Assembly (NCBI RefSeq): GCF_905147045.1
Contig: NC_065907.1
Coordinates: 4,154,001 to 4,218,000, forward strand
Length of the DNA: 64,000 nucleotides
Origin: Nymphalis io
Lineage: Eukaryota > Arthropoda > Insecta > Lepidoptera > Nymphalidae
Direction of reading: 5' to 3'
Positions within the stretch are counted from its first letter, which is position 1; every line of letters begins with the position of its first letter. The translations under genes were made by a program, and so were the position numbers. The notes below the pieces were generated by a model. That model was not told where the DNA came from, made no database searches, and saw only the letters and a program-made list of their open reading frames with translations. Shown here one piece after another: positions 10,327-21,845 of this stretch.

Positions 10327-11499
10327 ATACGTTTGCTCATTTACAGTATTAACTATTTGAGCAACATAATTATATAATATCGTAGATGAGGAGATTTGTA
10401 TAAAATATTTTTTCTTGAAGTCATTTAAGTCACTATATATTAACAGAAACTACATGGATTCACAATAAGTTAATTGATGACTAAAGAATAATCTTCTTCT
10501 TCTACGCAATTGTCTTTAAAACGGGTACAAAGTTTTTGTTCCACGTATTTATATTTTTATTATTATAATACGATTTAACATAGGATCATATTGATTTTTG
10601 TTTCAGACATGTTATTCAAATTTATATAGATATAAATACAACACAATATACAATACAATTATAATTAAGTGATAAATATAAAAGTATTTGTTGTTACTTC
10701 CTCAAGCAAAGTTGTACTGACTGTACAGAATCGAAGTTTGATTTAACAAGTTATAGATAATTATAAGTAACGCTTAATAAGATATTTCCATATTTAATTT
10801 TAAGACCTTATTATACTATATTTGGTAGTAAAAAAATAATATGAAAAATTACAATTCGATTAATATTACTAGAGATATTACTACGTAGAGGCTTGAAATT
10901 CTTAAACGTAAAATACGGTTAACAATTATCCTATAAATTGGAAATAGCAGGCGAGTTTAATATCAAAGGGATAAATGCTTTGATGTGTAAAGGCCCGCTA
11001 AGCAACAATCTTAAAACTGAACATAAAATTCAACATACAAATAAGTAAATTATGTATGAGCAATATAACCAAATGTTATCTTTCTAATTATCTGATTACT
11101 TTAAAGAATTAAGCAATAATGTATTTATATATTTCAATAAATGAATATACTTTTATTAAATTCATTTATTCTATTGTTATGTATGCGGGATGTTTGAAAG
11201 ACTTTAACGAGCAATTTGGTGGCACGGAATGTCATTTATAACATAGCGAGGCTTTTGATAATGTAACGATTAATATAAATATTTTATTATTGCTAATAAT
11301 TACTACAATAATTTTATGTGATTTTAATTAACAGTCATATTTGCTTTGTTTTGATTGTTTTTATAAATTACTTTAGGCAGAGGAGAAAACTTTCCACACA
11401 ATGATTATCGATCATTTTAGCAAAGACTACGACGCTAAGAAATAAGAATCACTCACATCCTCAATACAACGCCAACCATTCAATCCAAGTTGTCTGTCG

Positions 11500-11850
11500 T
11501 CTCTTTGGTTTAGTGGCTATAAATATAAGGCCGCAGATCCCAAGATCTTGGGTTCGAACCCAAAGTCGGAAAATAAAAAGTTATTGGGTATAGATGATTA
11601 TCAGTAGCAGTCCGGAGTCTGGAAGTTGACAATCATGGTAGTATGTACAGCCCCGTGCCTAGGAAAGTCTTTGGGCCTGCGCCTGAAGTTTTCCGATTGT
11701 GTCGGATTGCCGTCTCATCACATTATGAGAGTGAGGGAATAAAGAGCATCTTTGCGGGCGCACACACTTGTACACTATATGTCCTACGCAGTTGGCTAAT
11801 CTCTCTTGCGATTGGCCGCCGTGTCCGAAATCGAAGAGTAGACATCATAT
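11500..11850 (+). mobile_element. SINE-C, nearly full length, tRNA-derived
   Basis: The head has the layout of a tRNA pol III promoter: TTTAGTGGCT, then GGGTTCGAACCC as a B box. The body runs through AGTCCGGAGTCTGGAAGTTG, GTCGGATTGCCGTC and ATTATGAGAGTGAGGGAATA to GATTGGCCGCCGTGTCCGAA. Partial copies at 31219-31325, 39893-40185 and 43681-43782 share the body, so this is an interspersed family. I know similar sequences from other Lepidoptera but cannot name the family with certainty. Confidence 0.8.
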
Positions 11851-11852
11851 TG

Positions 11853-11964
11853 CATGTGCTTGTAATTACACTGGCTTACAGCAATAGAAATTGTTGCTGT
11901 TAAGCGGTAGACTAATATTATTCATGAGTGGTACCTATTCAGACTGGATCTCACAAAGTCCTAC
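11853..11964 (-). mobile_element. SINE-A fragment
   Basis: TGTAATTACACTGGCT followed by a diverged GCTGTTAAGCGGTAGA block and GTGGTACCTATTCAGACTG is the reverse of the 5' half of SINE-A. It directly abuts the SINE-C copy. Confidence 0.7.
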
Positions 11965-12911
11965 CGAGACACACACAATACCTACGTATTAATTAACGAT
12001 ACTTTCAATTTATTTATATATTATTATAATATAGATATATTATATTGTTTATTTTAATTGAATTATGGCGATAATCCATATACGTATGTATATTAACTTC
12101 TAAAAATATGTATCTGGCTTTTAATGAGTCTAACATATAAGTTGGTTAATGCAAATCTTCCTAGTAGGTATAACATTTTCTAGATTTTGAACATTATATT
12201 CTAGTAACGCTAAGTTATAAGTTTTACCTAAAACATTGTTATAATTAATCAATTCCTGTTCTTGTTTACAATACCGATATGACGCGTTATGTTAAATTGA
12301 CCTTAAAGTTTCACACGAGCTTCTAAATGTTATCGAAAGTTCAACCTCAAGTCAATGCTCAAGAGGACAATTTGTAACACTATTGTTGAAGCGGCTCATT
12401 ACTATACTTGTAATAGAAAACAAACTGCAAACTAACAGAATAATTTAGTGATGCGAAAGATTCCCGTAACGTCGTCGGACGCTGCCCTTGAATAAAAAAA
12501 AATTATAAAAAATATTTTATTAATGTTTGTATTACTTAATTTCTAAATAGCTTAATTTAATAAAACTTTTCTGTCTTTTTAAATATGATAGATAATATTT
12601 ATTTATAAGTCGGAATAGATTGTTTGGTTGAACAATTTATCCTAAGATAGGATATATTAATACGATTAGAAAAAAAATTTTCTTTCAAATTTGATTATTT
12701 GAAGAGGAGGCAAGGCGATATTTAAAGTATGTAAGTACAGAGCAGTTAGGTATTATAAAAATGTAAATTATAAAGTTAGTATGTTTGTGTTTTTTTTAAG
12801 AATTTTCCATAATAGTTATAGTTAAGTTTGTGGTCTACAAAAGTATAGTTAGTTAATTCCTCAAACATTATTGGTCCGACAATTATAAATAAAATTTTCA
12901 TTTTGAACGTT
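11965..12911. other. AT-rich stretch without recognised features
   Basis: No exon with paired splice sites and no copy of the window's repeat families was seen. Confidence 0.4.
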
Positions 12912-13087
12912 ATTTTTTTTTAACCTTGGGAACTAAGATTTTATATCCCTTGTGCCTGTAATTACACTGGCTCACTCACCCTTCAAACCGGAACACAACA
13001 ATATCAAGTATTGCTGTTTTGCGGTAGAATATCTGATGAGTGGGTGGTACCTACCCAGACGAGCTTGCACAAAGCCCTACCACCAGT
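12912..13087 (-). mobile_element. SINE-A copy with its 3' half deleted
   Basis: A poly-T run joins directly to AACCTTGGGAACTAAG. The part between the tail and that block, about 120 bp in full copies, is missing, while the 5' half through to CTACCACCAGT is almost identical to the full copies. Confidence 0.85.
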
Positions 13088-13257
13088 AAACGTTGACAAA
13101 TACTGTTGTTTTCAAAGTGCAATTTAGACTATAAATTTTATACATGTAACGAGATCAATAACGTAACGTAATAAAAAAAAACTATCGCAACATAATCCGG
13201 TTGTGTATGTATGAGTTTTCAACATATGAATATCATAATATAGGTTTACAATAACAG

Positions 13258-13480
13258 ATAGTTGCCCCCACCTGTTCCGCGAATAAAGCTTTGCCTGTTC
13301 CTGACACCGGAACCTAGCTTTTTTCTCAGCAATCCTTTGTTAGGCTTCCTTTAGACCGACGGGGGCCGGGGCCCACGAGGTCGGGGGTTAAGGAAGGGGA
13401 CCATTGTGTCGGGCCAATTTGAATATTCAAGTGTGGGCACGTTCCGTAAACGATGTCGATGGCCGTTGAGGGGATTAAGT
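13258..13480. other. GC-rich block of unknown origin
   Basis: It stands out from the AT-rich surroundings, with GACGGGGGCCGGGGCCCACG at its centre. The minus strand is open on both sides of a single TAA but gives no product I recognise. It could be a decayed retroelement piece. No splice sites frame it. Confidence 0.4.
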
Positions 13481-13741
13481 TTTTTTTTATTCGGTCACTG
13501 GTTCCACTGGCTTGAGCCGCAGTGAGTAAGCAATTAGCTTTTGAATGTCTTTTTTTGCAAACGGCTTAAGGTAAACTAAAATTAATTGTAGTTTGATAAG
13601 CCTTGTTTTGCTAACCGTTAAAAATATTTCGAAAAAAAAATCTTTTGAATTTAATTTTGTTATGATAAATAAGACGAGCAGAGATGTCCTAGTGCATAAG
13701 ATCAAAAAGTTAAATGGTTATCATTCAAGTCATCAGGCGAG

Positions 13742-13800
13742 AACCATTGAATTTTCGTGTGCTTAGTTTGTTTATTTCGGATAGGAAAACATCGTGAGCA
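13742..13800 (+). mobile_element. SINE-M fragment
   Basis: ACCATTGAATTTTCGTGTGC followed by a GAAAACATCGTGAG block is the central part of the Metulj-like SINE. Head and tail are absent. Confidence 0.6.
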
Positions 13801-14586
13801 CTAAATGAGAACTGCATAAATCACAACCAAGCCTATTTAAGTCTTTTCCTAACGTATATAGAAATGTTACTTTAAAAATATGACACAAATGAATACGTCG
13901 TTTTGGCAGGTTTTTGAGCAGGGCAAGACATTTTCTATTAATTATGGCAATATTAAAAATGAAAATCAAAATATTTATTAAATTAAATTCATGAGAATAT
14001 CCTTGTCAACAGTACAATTCGGTGACGCGTTATTTTACATTGACAGACACTTATCAGCGGGTTCCAACGAAAATAAAAATGTTGAAAATATGCGTTTATT
14101 TTCGGGACACGATAAAAGAAGGGACAACACTAAAATATTTAGGCTAGATAAGAACTTCAGAGGTGAGAAGGGACTTGCTCCCGTAATCACGGCTCAAGAT
14201 AACAGTCTTAAAAGCGAGTTATGGTCCTGAAACGTCTCTAGATCCGAATCTAAGAGAAAAAAAATTAACTCGAATTGTATAAACAAGTTGATAATAATAT
14301 ATTTTTTTAAGAAAATATATTTTTGTATATTAAAATCTAAACAATAGTTTCAGCTACTCTAAGCCATTTTATTTGTTAAACTTATTAATTACACGAAATG
14401 TGTATTATAAATACTTCATTAAAACTGTACGAACAATTTAATTTGAATGTTTTAAAAGTCCACCGCAAAAGTAAATTATTTTTTAAATGTTGAATGTGAA
14501 TTAAATTAAAGTAGTTTATATTATTTATAAATGAAAATAAATAATACTAATATAGCAAGATCTATAAACAGCTGTGTATATTTTTA
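13801..14586. other. Stretch without recognised features
   Basis: There is an open plus-strand frame of 79 codons at 13991-14230 without splice signals or family resemblance. I do not call it a gene. Confidence 0.4.
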
Positions 14587-14886
14587 CTGGTGGTAGAGCT
14601 TTGTGCAAGCTCGTCTGGGTAGGTACCACCCACTTATCAGATATTCTACCGCAAAACAGCAGTACTTGGTATTGTTGTGTTCCGGTTTGAAGGGTGAGTG
14701 AGCCAGTGTAATTACAGGCACAAGGGACATAACATCTTAGTTCCCAAGGTTGGTGGCGCATTGGTGATGTAAGCGATGGTTAACATTTCTTACATTGCCA
14801 ATGTCTAAGGGCGTTTGGTGACCACTTACCATCAGGTGGCCCATATGCTCGTCCGCCTTCCTATACTATAAAAAAAAGAAAAAACC
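14587..14886 (+). mobile_element. SINE-A, full length
   Basis: It runs from CTGGTGGTAGAGCTTTGTGC through CCGGTTTGAAGGGTGAGTG to CACTTACCATCAGGTGGCCC and CTATACTATAAAAAAAAGAA. The 3' poly(A) marks it as a retrotransposed copy. CCGGTTTGAAGGG resembles a weak pol III B box, so a pol III-derived SINE is likely but not shown. Confidence 0.88.
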
Positions 14887-14939
14887 AGCTGATTATCTTA
14901 TAATGAGAGATAATAATGTGGATGACTGGGAGTATAACT

Positions 14940-15020
14940 AAACAGCGTGTATTGTTGTCTTCCAGTTTGAATGTTGAATGCCATTCACAATGCCAGTGTC
15001 TATAGAAGAAAGTGACCAAT
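14940..15020 (+). mobile_element. Diverged SINE-A fragment
   Basis: ATTGTTGTCTTCCAGTTTGA and ACAATGCCAGTGTCTATAGA match the middle and later parts of SINE-A with the section between them lost. Confidence 0.45.
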
Positions 15021-15551
15021 CCATCGAGTTAACGCAAAACATTAGCGTTACTTTAAATAAATTTAATTATAAAATTCTGAATCAAATAAAGAATTTAAAA
15101 AACAATGAAATACACACGTATGTAATTCTAGTAGTTTTTAAGTACAATCGTTGAAAATTTGCATTAAAAACTGTACAATTAAATCGCATAGTCAAAACAC
15201 GTTAATTACTTTGTATTAAAAATATAACAATTTACGCCTTGAGAACAATTTTCCGTCATAGTAGAAAACAAATTAGCACCGTGCAAGACTGTCAGTGAAA
15301 TAAATAAGAGTACGGCAATTAAAAAAATATTAAGAATAAACATTGTTTGTGGGTAATTAATGTGTTCTTTGTGCTATTTTAATTGGACTTTTAACGTATA
15401 CTAACGAAACGAAGCGATAAATAACGTTATAAGCGTTATTTTATATAACCTCGATATGCTCAGAGAAAATTATAATCAATTGTTTTTCGATATTCTTTTT
15501 ATTTTTTTCATTGAAACCGATTATAGTAAAATTACAAGGTCAAATGTAAAC
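15021..15551. other. AT-rich stretch without recognised features
   Basis: Nothing coding or repetitive was recognised. Confidence 0.4.
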
Positions 15552-15878
15552 AAAAAAGTCGAGATGGCCCAGTGGTAAGAACGCGTGAATCTTAACAGAT
15601 GATCGTGGGTTCAAACCCTGGCAAGCACCACTGAATTTTCATGTGCTTAATTTGTGATTATAATTCATCTCGTGCTTTACGGTGAAAGAAAACATCGTGA
15701 GGAAACCTGCATGTGTCTAATTTCACTGAAATTCTGCCACATGTGTATTCCACCAACCCAATGCGGGTTGGTGGAGCAGCGTGGTGGAATAAGCTACAAA
15801 CCTTCTCCTCAAAATGAGGAAAGGAGGCCTTTAGCCCAGCAGTGGGACATTCAGAGGCTGTTTCGGTTTCGGTTTCGG
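15552..15878 (+). mobile_element. SINE-M (Metulj-like), full length, with target-site duplication
   Basis: The tRNA-like head is GTCGAGATGGCCCAGTGG and the B box is GTGGGTTCAAACCC. Then come the family blocks ACATCGTGAGGAAACCTGCA, TTCTGCCACATGTGTATTCC and TTTAGCCCAGCAGTGGGACA. The 10-bp direct repeat AAATGTAAAC flanks it at 15542-15551 and 15879-15888. It ends in three TTTCGG units. A short segment around 15765-15790 is replaced by its own reverse complement. Confidence 0.92.
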
Positions 15879-15888
15879 AAATGTAAAC

Positions 15889-16732
15889 GCAACGTTGACA
15901 TATTTAACGATTCTTTCAATGTGTGCTACTTGCTGTGTTACTTGCGTTGTGGAAAGAATAATATCAATGTCATTTATTACAGGAATAACTAAAATAGCGT
16001 ACAGTCTGAGCTAGTAGTGCAACAAAAGCCCAATGACTCTTGGTCGAATTTGCGACTATTGCACGTCAGAAAGAACTGTAATCAGATACGCAATTGTCAC
16101 TTTAAATATTAAGTTTAATTAAAATCAATGTGTTAAAATGTTACAGATTTTGTTTATCGGTATTGTGATTTTTTTTCTATGCACAGAGGAGTTTCTTATA
16201 TCTACAACAAAGTGTAGCCGGTATCATACCACCGGCTCACTGCACACGAAACAGAAACCATTGCTGTTTGATGAAACAAAAAAAGTTAATAAATATTCTA
16301 ACTTATACAGATCTTATTAAATAAAACCAATATTTGGTTCTATATTAATTTATTTCCTTTCAATTTCATATTTCAATTACATTTTCCACTTTTTACTTTC
16401 ATCTCGTAACTATGACAACCTGATATAAAATATTATTTTATGTTTTCATATAAATACTAGCAACGAGACTAGACTACGTCCGAGTATGAGTTTCCACAGT
16501 GATATATATTAATTTATAATCGTAATGATCATATAGGTAAACGAAAAATGCCTTTCAGATTTTCAGATAAATCAAAAGTATTTTCTTATGAATCATAAGT
16601 ACATTATTTTATTATTTCGAAACTAATACATTTTTGCAAAATTATAAGCTAGCCACTAAGCCATCGATACATTCATTAACTACTCAAGAGTATGTTTAAC
16701 ATGGCTGATTAAATACTTTTTATTAAATACTA
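15889..16732. other. AT-rich stretch without recognised features
   Basis: A 60-codon plus-strand frame at 16138-16320 starts with a hydrophobic segment resembling a signal peptide (MLQILFIGIVIFFLC). It has no downstream homology I know, so it is noted but not called. Confidence 0.4.
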
Positions 16733-16800
16733 GTAATATTTAATAGCACTTTTGAATCGTCATTTTACAGATTTATATTAAATATAAAGCTAAATGTATT
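16733..16800 (-). mobile_element. LINE 3' tail remnant
   Basis: TAGCACTTTTGAATCGTCAT followed by TTTACAG and an AAAGCTA block is the reverse of a 3' end also found at 47868-47965 and 59389-59480. Confidence 0.5.
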
Positions 16801-17571
16801 TTCTACAGATAAGCACCCACAATAAAGTATATAGTTATTCTTTTATGCCAAAGAAATTGGTCTAACATTTAGATAAAGATGGAACGAAAACATCATTACT
16901 AATACTATATATACGAGTGTGTGTTCAATTGTTTGTTACTGAAGCTTGCTGGAATGGTTGGATGGATTCCAATTTGGCATATTCGATTAATTCGACATAG
17001 TTACTTTATTGATTATTTAAAAAAAGACATCCGTAAAAGGTAGTATCAATAAGTAATTAGCCTATGAACATCCCACTGCTGGGAAAAAATTAAAAGTGTC
17101 AATTTAACTGTTATAAATATAGAAAAAATTGAACATTGAGGTAGTTTTACGCTAAACACATATGTATGTTATAGGAAACAATATCGCCTTATTGTGCGTA
17201 TTTTCACATATTACATAATATATGTGGCCATGGTTCATGCTACGTTTGGTTTTATGGTAGCTCGGATAATGCTGCAATGGTCTACTACAGTCCTATACAA
17301 ATCCATGCCATATTCTAAGTGCCTACGTCTATAATATTACGAGTTATGCTTCGAATTTCGCGCTACATTTATTACTAGACAAGATAATATTATGTATTTT
17401 TATAACAATATCGTAAAGTTAGTCCAAGGAAAGTGTAACTATTGATAAATGTAGGATAAATATTGGTTCTTAAATAATACTCGCATTGGAGCAACGTACT
17501 GGAATAAACTCAAAAGGAAAAGAAAGCGAAGCCCATACGTGATGCATTAGTTTTTTAAAAGAATATGTATG
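16801..17571. other. AT-rich stretch with a tiny SINE-M scrap
   Basis: Only 17058-17084 (CCTATGAACATCCCACTGCT and following bases) is recognised, as the reverse of the SINE-M 3' end. Confidence 0.45.
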
Positions 17572-17842
17572 GGGTCACCCGATGGTAAGTGATCAGAATC
17601 GCCCGTAGACATTAGTATTGTAAGAAATATGAATCATCCCTTACATCGTCAATGCGCCACCAACCGTGGGAACTAAGAAGTATGTCCCTTGCGCCTGTAG
17701 TTACGAATGTAATTATACCAGTGCTATCACAGCCTTCAATCTAGATTACAACAATAATAATAAGTATTGCTGTTTGGCGGTAGAGTATCTCATGAGGGGG
17801 TGGTATATACCCAGAATGGCTTTCACAAAGCCATATCACAGA
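17572..17842 (-). mobile_element. SINE-A, old full-length copy
   Basis: The whole order of SINE-A blocks is present in reverse, from CACCCGATGGTAAGTG through CAATGCGCCACCAACCGTGG to GGCGGTAGAGTATCTCATGA, but with many substitutions and small insertions. Confidence 0.8.
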
Positions 17843-19257
17843 GTAATATAGTATGTACTCTGATACAAAGTAACAGGCTTTACTTATTATTAGTAACTAA
17901 TTAAAATTTTGAGACAAATCAGTACTTGTCCCAATTTGCAAAAAACAATTATGTTTTCCGTCCATTAGTATTTTCTTTTAATGTCACTTTGAAAAAGAGC
18001 TCTTGAAAAAAAGCAAAAAATAAGAGAGGAAGACGATAATTTCTAAAGAAAAACCTTAAAGTATAATGACGTAAAAGTAATTCAAAGATATCAGGAAGGC
18101 ATGCGGAAGATTTTGCGGCATTAAGACGAATTGAGTGGGGAAGGGTTTAAACCTTTATCAGTCTAATTAATTTGTCACAGAAAATAGGCTTTTCATTGCT
18201 TAGGATTTATTGCCGTCGCGTCTCGTCGCGATTTTTATGAGGAAATTACAATGTATATTGAATCTTATCTTATTGCAATAAGAGTGAATGAATTAAATTA
18301 AAAAAATTTAGGCATTTTTAATAGAGTTTAGTTTTTTAATTAATATATTTATAAAATGTTAGCCTAGAACCAACTCGTGGGTGTCATAAAAGCCAAATTA
18401 GAGAATTTTTGATACGCTTATACATCAATCAAGCAAGCCATTACCCACATATGTTAGGCAACCAAGCAAATGTATCTAAACCAGTTTGACGTACTTCAAA
18501 TAGAAATTACGTCAGACAGGATGGATGTAAAAGTCCTATCCTTTCCACGCAGTGTTTACACTCCGATCCCAAATAAATCGGATGAGCTCAAACGAGAGAT
18601 GATGTATTTATATGCCGAAAAGTTAATTATCTTTAATTGTCAATAATTCATTGGAATAATAGTTTAGGGGATGCCGGTTCGATTCTGCTGGTGATAAAGA
18701 TGATAAGTCATATTTAAATTTAGTATATTTTATTTGAAAATTACAAGTAACCTTAGTTGGACTTCATCATAATTAAATATTAAGCGAATCACGCTCTTAT
18801 ACTTTAAAAGATAACGTTTTAATAAATTGTTACATATAAAAATGTCAACTTCTAATTCGACCTTGAAAATTTAACCACACCACGTAAAAATGTTCACATC
18901 AAAATATGTTAGCAGATGATATTCTGTCGAGCTAATAACATTTAAAAGTACGAAAAAACATATTCCACCATAAAATTATAGACAAAAACGATAAAACCTT
19001 CACAGGCTCGTGAAATATCACTTAATGGGAGTCTTTCAGCTTTTTCATCTCGGATTTACATAAAAATAATTTGAGAGCACGCGAAGTTTTTTAAGATTAC
19101 AGATACGAGTGATAAAGCGATGTAATTGCCTTACAAAAAGCCTGCGAAACTCATCTTAAATTCATATTATATTTATAAACTAGATCTTGCTGGTTTTGAT
19201 AGCGAATTTAATTACAAAAATATGATTGTTTTGATTAACACAGAAATATTGAAATTT
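17843..19257. other. AT-rich stretch without recognised genes
   Basis: A B-box-like CCGGTTCGATTCTGC at about 18674 may be the remains of a tRNA-derived SINE. Nothing else was recognised. Confidence 0.4.
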
Positions 19258-19283
19258 ATTCCTTTTAATTTTTTTTAATATAA

Positions 19284-19589
19284 GCCGAGATGGCCCTGTG
19301 GTAAGAACGCGTGAATCTTAACCGATGATCGTGGGTTCAAACCCGGGCAAGCACCACTGAATTTTCATGTGCTTAATTTGTGATTATAATTTATCTCGTG
19401 CTTTACGGTGAAGGAAAACATCGTGAGGAAACCTGCATGTGTCTAATTTCACTGAAATTCTGCCACATGTGAATTCTACCAACCCGCATTGGAGCAGCGT
19501 GGTGGAATAAGCTCCAAACCTTCTCCTCAAAAAGAGGAGAGGAGGCCTTTAGCCCAGCAGTGGGACATTCACAGGCTGTTACGGTACGG
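19284..19589 (+). mobile_element. SINE-M (Metulj-like), full length, with target-site duplication
   Basis: It runs from GCCGAGATGGCCCTGTGGTA to GGCTGTTACGGTACGG. The 12-bp repeat ATTCCTTTTAAT is present at 19258-19269 and 19590-19601. The left copy is separated from the head by a T-rich 14-nt stretch, so the true 5' end may lie slightly upstream. Confidence 0.92.
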
Positions 19590-19839
19590 ATTCCTTTTAA
19601 TACAACCTAGAACATGTATAACATTAAAATGAGTTTGTAAGAAGTTTTAAATAATACATTTTGCTTCAGATATAGTTTGCGATAAATTAAAAAGCGAATA
19701 ACTATTCGTAAACATAACTGCGATATTTTTTAATACATTAACGGTAAGTATATAAATAGCATTATGTAAATGTTCCCTAGCTGGACAATCATTTATTCTA
19801 ATAAACGGATGGATATGCAGGGAATTTAGTAGATATTCA

Positions 19840-20026
19840 CTTGGTGGTAGGGCTTTGCGCAAGCCCGTCTGGGTACCACTTACTTAATATACCGCAAAAC
19901 AATTAAACTTAGTATTGTATTCCAATTGAAGGATGAGTAAGCTCGGGTTAAATGGACATAAATTCTTAGTTTCCAAAATTCGGGACACATTGGCGATGGC
20001 AGTCGGGACCACTTACTATGAGGTGG
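19840..20026 (+). mobile_element. SINE-A, diverged copy
   Basis: CTTGGTGGTAGGGCTTTGCG begins it and CCACTTACTATGAGGTGG ends it. Internal blocks are recognisable but shortened, and no poly(A) remains. Confidence 0.75.
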
Positions 20027-20600
20027 TATTTGAAATATAATAAGATTTTAGTCTTAAAACTTACAAATACTTCCAATCCAAAAGGCAGTAGTGTTAACAG
20101 TTGCATCACTTTTCCATTTTTGTTCAAGTACCACGTAATTTTTTTTAAGTAGTATTTTATACGACTAACAACATTCGACTAACACTAGTGTTTACCAATA
20201 ACACCAAAACCAATTACACTAAATATAACAAATAAAACCCACACTTTCCGTGGTTAATGTAAAGGCAGTTCCCACGAGTTCCCCGGTTCGATGCCCACCA
20301 GTGAACAGGTCACGGACTCCTAGGTATGTTAAAGAAGTGAAAGTTAACAAATGATATGTATATGTATTATATCATTATCGCTTACCTTTTCTTTATTTAG
20401 ATTTTGAATTAAAATGATTATGAAGAATCCGAAATCTTCGTTTAAGATCGAAATGATCTGACCACTGCTATATCGAAATGAAATAAACTTATCATTTTTT
20501 TATTAGACCAGTTAAAAGTGAAGGCTGTAATTTTAATACTAATTAATTTTATTAAATCAACGGTATGGATCAAACCTACGACGTTAACATTTTTATCTAG

Positions 20601-20603
<3 letters not shown>
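20027..20603. other. AT-rich stretch with one tRNA-like scrap
   Basis: CCCCGGTTCGATGCCCACC at about 20281 resembles a T arm or B box of a tRNA-derived SINE. No body follows it. Confidence 0.4.

Positions 20604-20657
<54 letters not shown>
20604..20657. repeat. (TA)n microsatellite
   Basis: A pure dinucleotide run of about 54 bp. It reads open on both strands only because TA repeats encode Tyr-Ile. Confidence 0.95.
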
Positions 20658-20659
<2 letters not shown>

Positions 20660-21079
20660 TTGAACATTTAACGCGGATGAAACCGTACAGAGATGCTAGT
20701 TGATAATAAGGCCAATTGAACTCTCTCATTACAGTTTTATAAGCATACATTACAGCCTTTGAACACTAGGCTATTAAAAGTTGAAAGCATTAAAACAGAC
20801 AAAGTCCCGTCTATATTGAAATAATTACTGTTATGGTAAGGCTTAGTCTATATTAACTAATGTTCGCATAAATTACACCGACTATACGCTCTCCGAGTCG
20901 ATTTGTTATGAATGTTCAGACGTATTTCACTCCAAATACATTCAAATGACATCTGGAATACATTTTACAGATTAACTAAAGTTTCAAACCTTTTAATGGT
21001 GATTTATGTCACATTAAGTTATGTTGAAACTTGTTTTTTTTTTGTTTGTGTTCGATGAGGTATATTGAATAGGAATACC

Positions 21080-21082
<3 letters not shown>

Positions 21083-21163
<81 letters not shown>
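21083..21163. repeat. (TA)n microsatellite, about 81 bp
   Basis: An uninterrupted TA dinucleotide run, the longest pure one in the window. Confidence 0.95.
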
Positions 21164-21166
<3 letters not shown>

Positions 21167-21262
21167 TATTCTAATTTAAGCAAGGAATTTTGTAAAATAT
21201 TTACGGTATGCTTTTAGTTTAAATGTGTTATTATTAAGTACATTTCTCTTACGACAATTTAA

Positions 21263-21545
21263 CTGGTGGTAGGGCTTTGTGCAAGCTCTTCTGGGTAGGT
21301 ACCACCCACTCATCAAATATTCTACCGCAAAACAGCAGTACTTGGTATTGTTGTGTTCCGGTTTGAAGGGTGAGTGAGCCAGTATAATTACAGGCACAAG
21401 GGACATAACATATTAGCTCCCAAGGTTGATGGCGCATTAGCGATGTAAGCGATGGTTAAGTTTTCGTACAGTGCCAATGTCTATGAGCGTTGGTGACCAC
21501 TTACCATGAGGTGGCCCATATGCTTGTCCTATACTATAAAAAAAC
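21263..21545 (+). mobile_element. SINE-A, full length
   Basis: CTGGTGGTAGGGCTTTGTGC to CCATATGCTTGTCCTATACT plus a short A tail. It closely resembles the copies at 60714 and 62511. Confidence 0.88.
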
Positions 21546-21599
21546 ATAAGTTTATAACAAGATGCCACCATGCTCATGATTAAAATAGTGATCAACCAG

Positions 21600-21845
21600 T
21601 GATTCCCAAATGATAAATTTAATAAGGATGGCCGTCTATAAATGCAAACGTGGCGACGGCTTAGACCGCTTGAATTTGATTGGCGGGATTCTCAGACTAA
21701 CCACGAAGGGCTGGTCCCTTGTAATTAGTCTGGCGGTACCTTGTCTGTCGTTGTAAGACATTCCAGAATCGCTTGCGCATGCTACTGGGCAGTTCCAATG
21801 GCTGATCTGTTTCTGCGACCCTCGTTTTCATGTCATTATTTGAAT
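21600..21845. other. GC-richer block with overlapping opposed short ORFs
   Basis: The plus strand has an ATG frame at 21628-21756 (42 codons, MAVYKCKRGDGLDRLNLIGG onward), in which a donor-like TCGTT-GTAAGA overlaps the stop. The minus strand has an ATG frame at 21697-21831 (44 codons, MKTRVAETDQPLELPSSMRK onward), open for 13 further codons upstream. Neither resembles a family I know. The base composition differs clearly from the flanks, and it does not belong to the window's repeat families. Confidence 0.35.

Larger units (their letters stand above)
9742..11499. other. AT-rich stretch with a SINE-A remnant and a (TA)n array
   Basis: Apart from the two entries at 10111-10175 and 10257-10326, I see no coding sequence or known repeat. 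Confidence 0.4.

Noticed and set aside
15558..15640. SINE-M heads (here and at 19284, 23705, 27668, 54479, 55002) as real tRNA genes
   Set aside because: They have A- and B-box-like sequences but no complete cloverleaf with a paired acceptor stem, and each continues into a conserved SINE body with target-site copies.
20442..20750. Tyr-Ile repeat proteins on both strands here and at 48616-48816
   Set aside because: They are only translations of (TA)n microsatellites.
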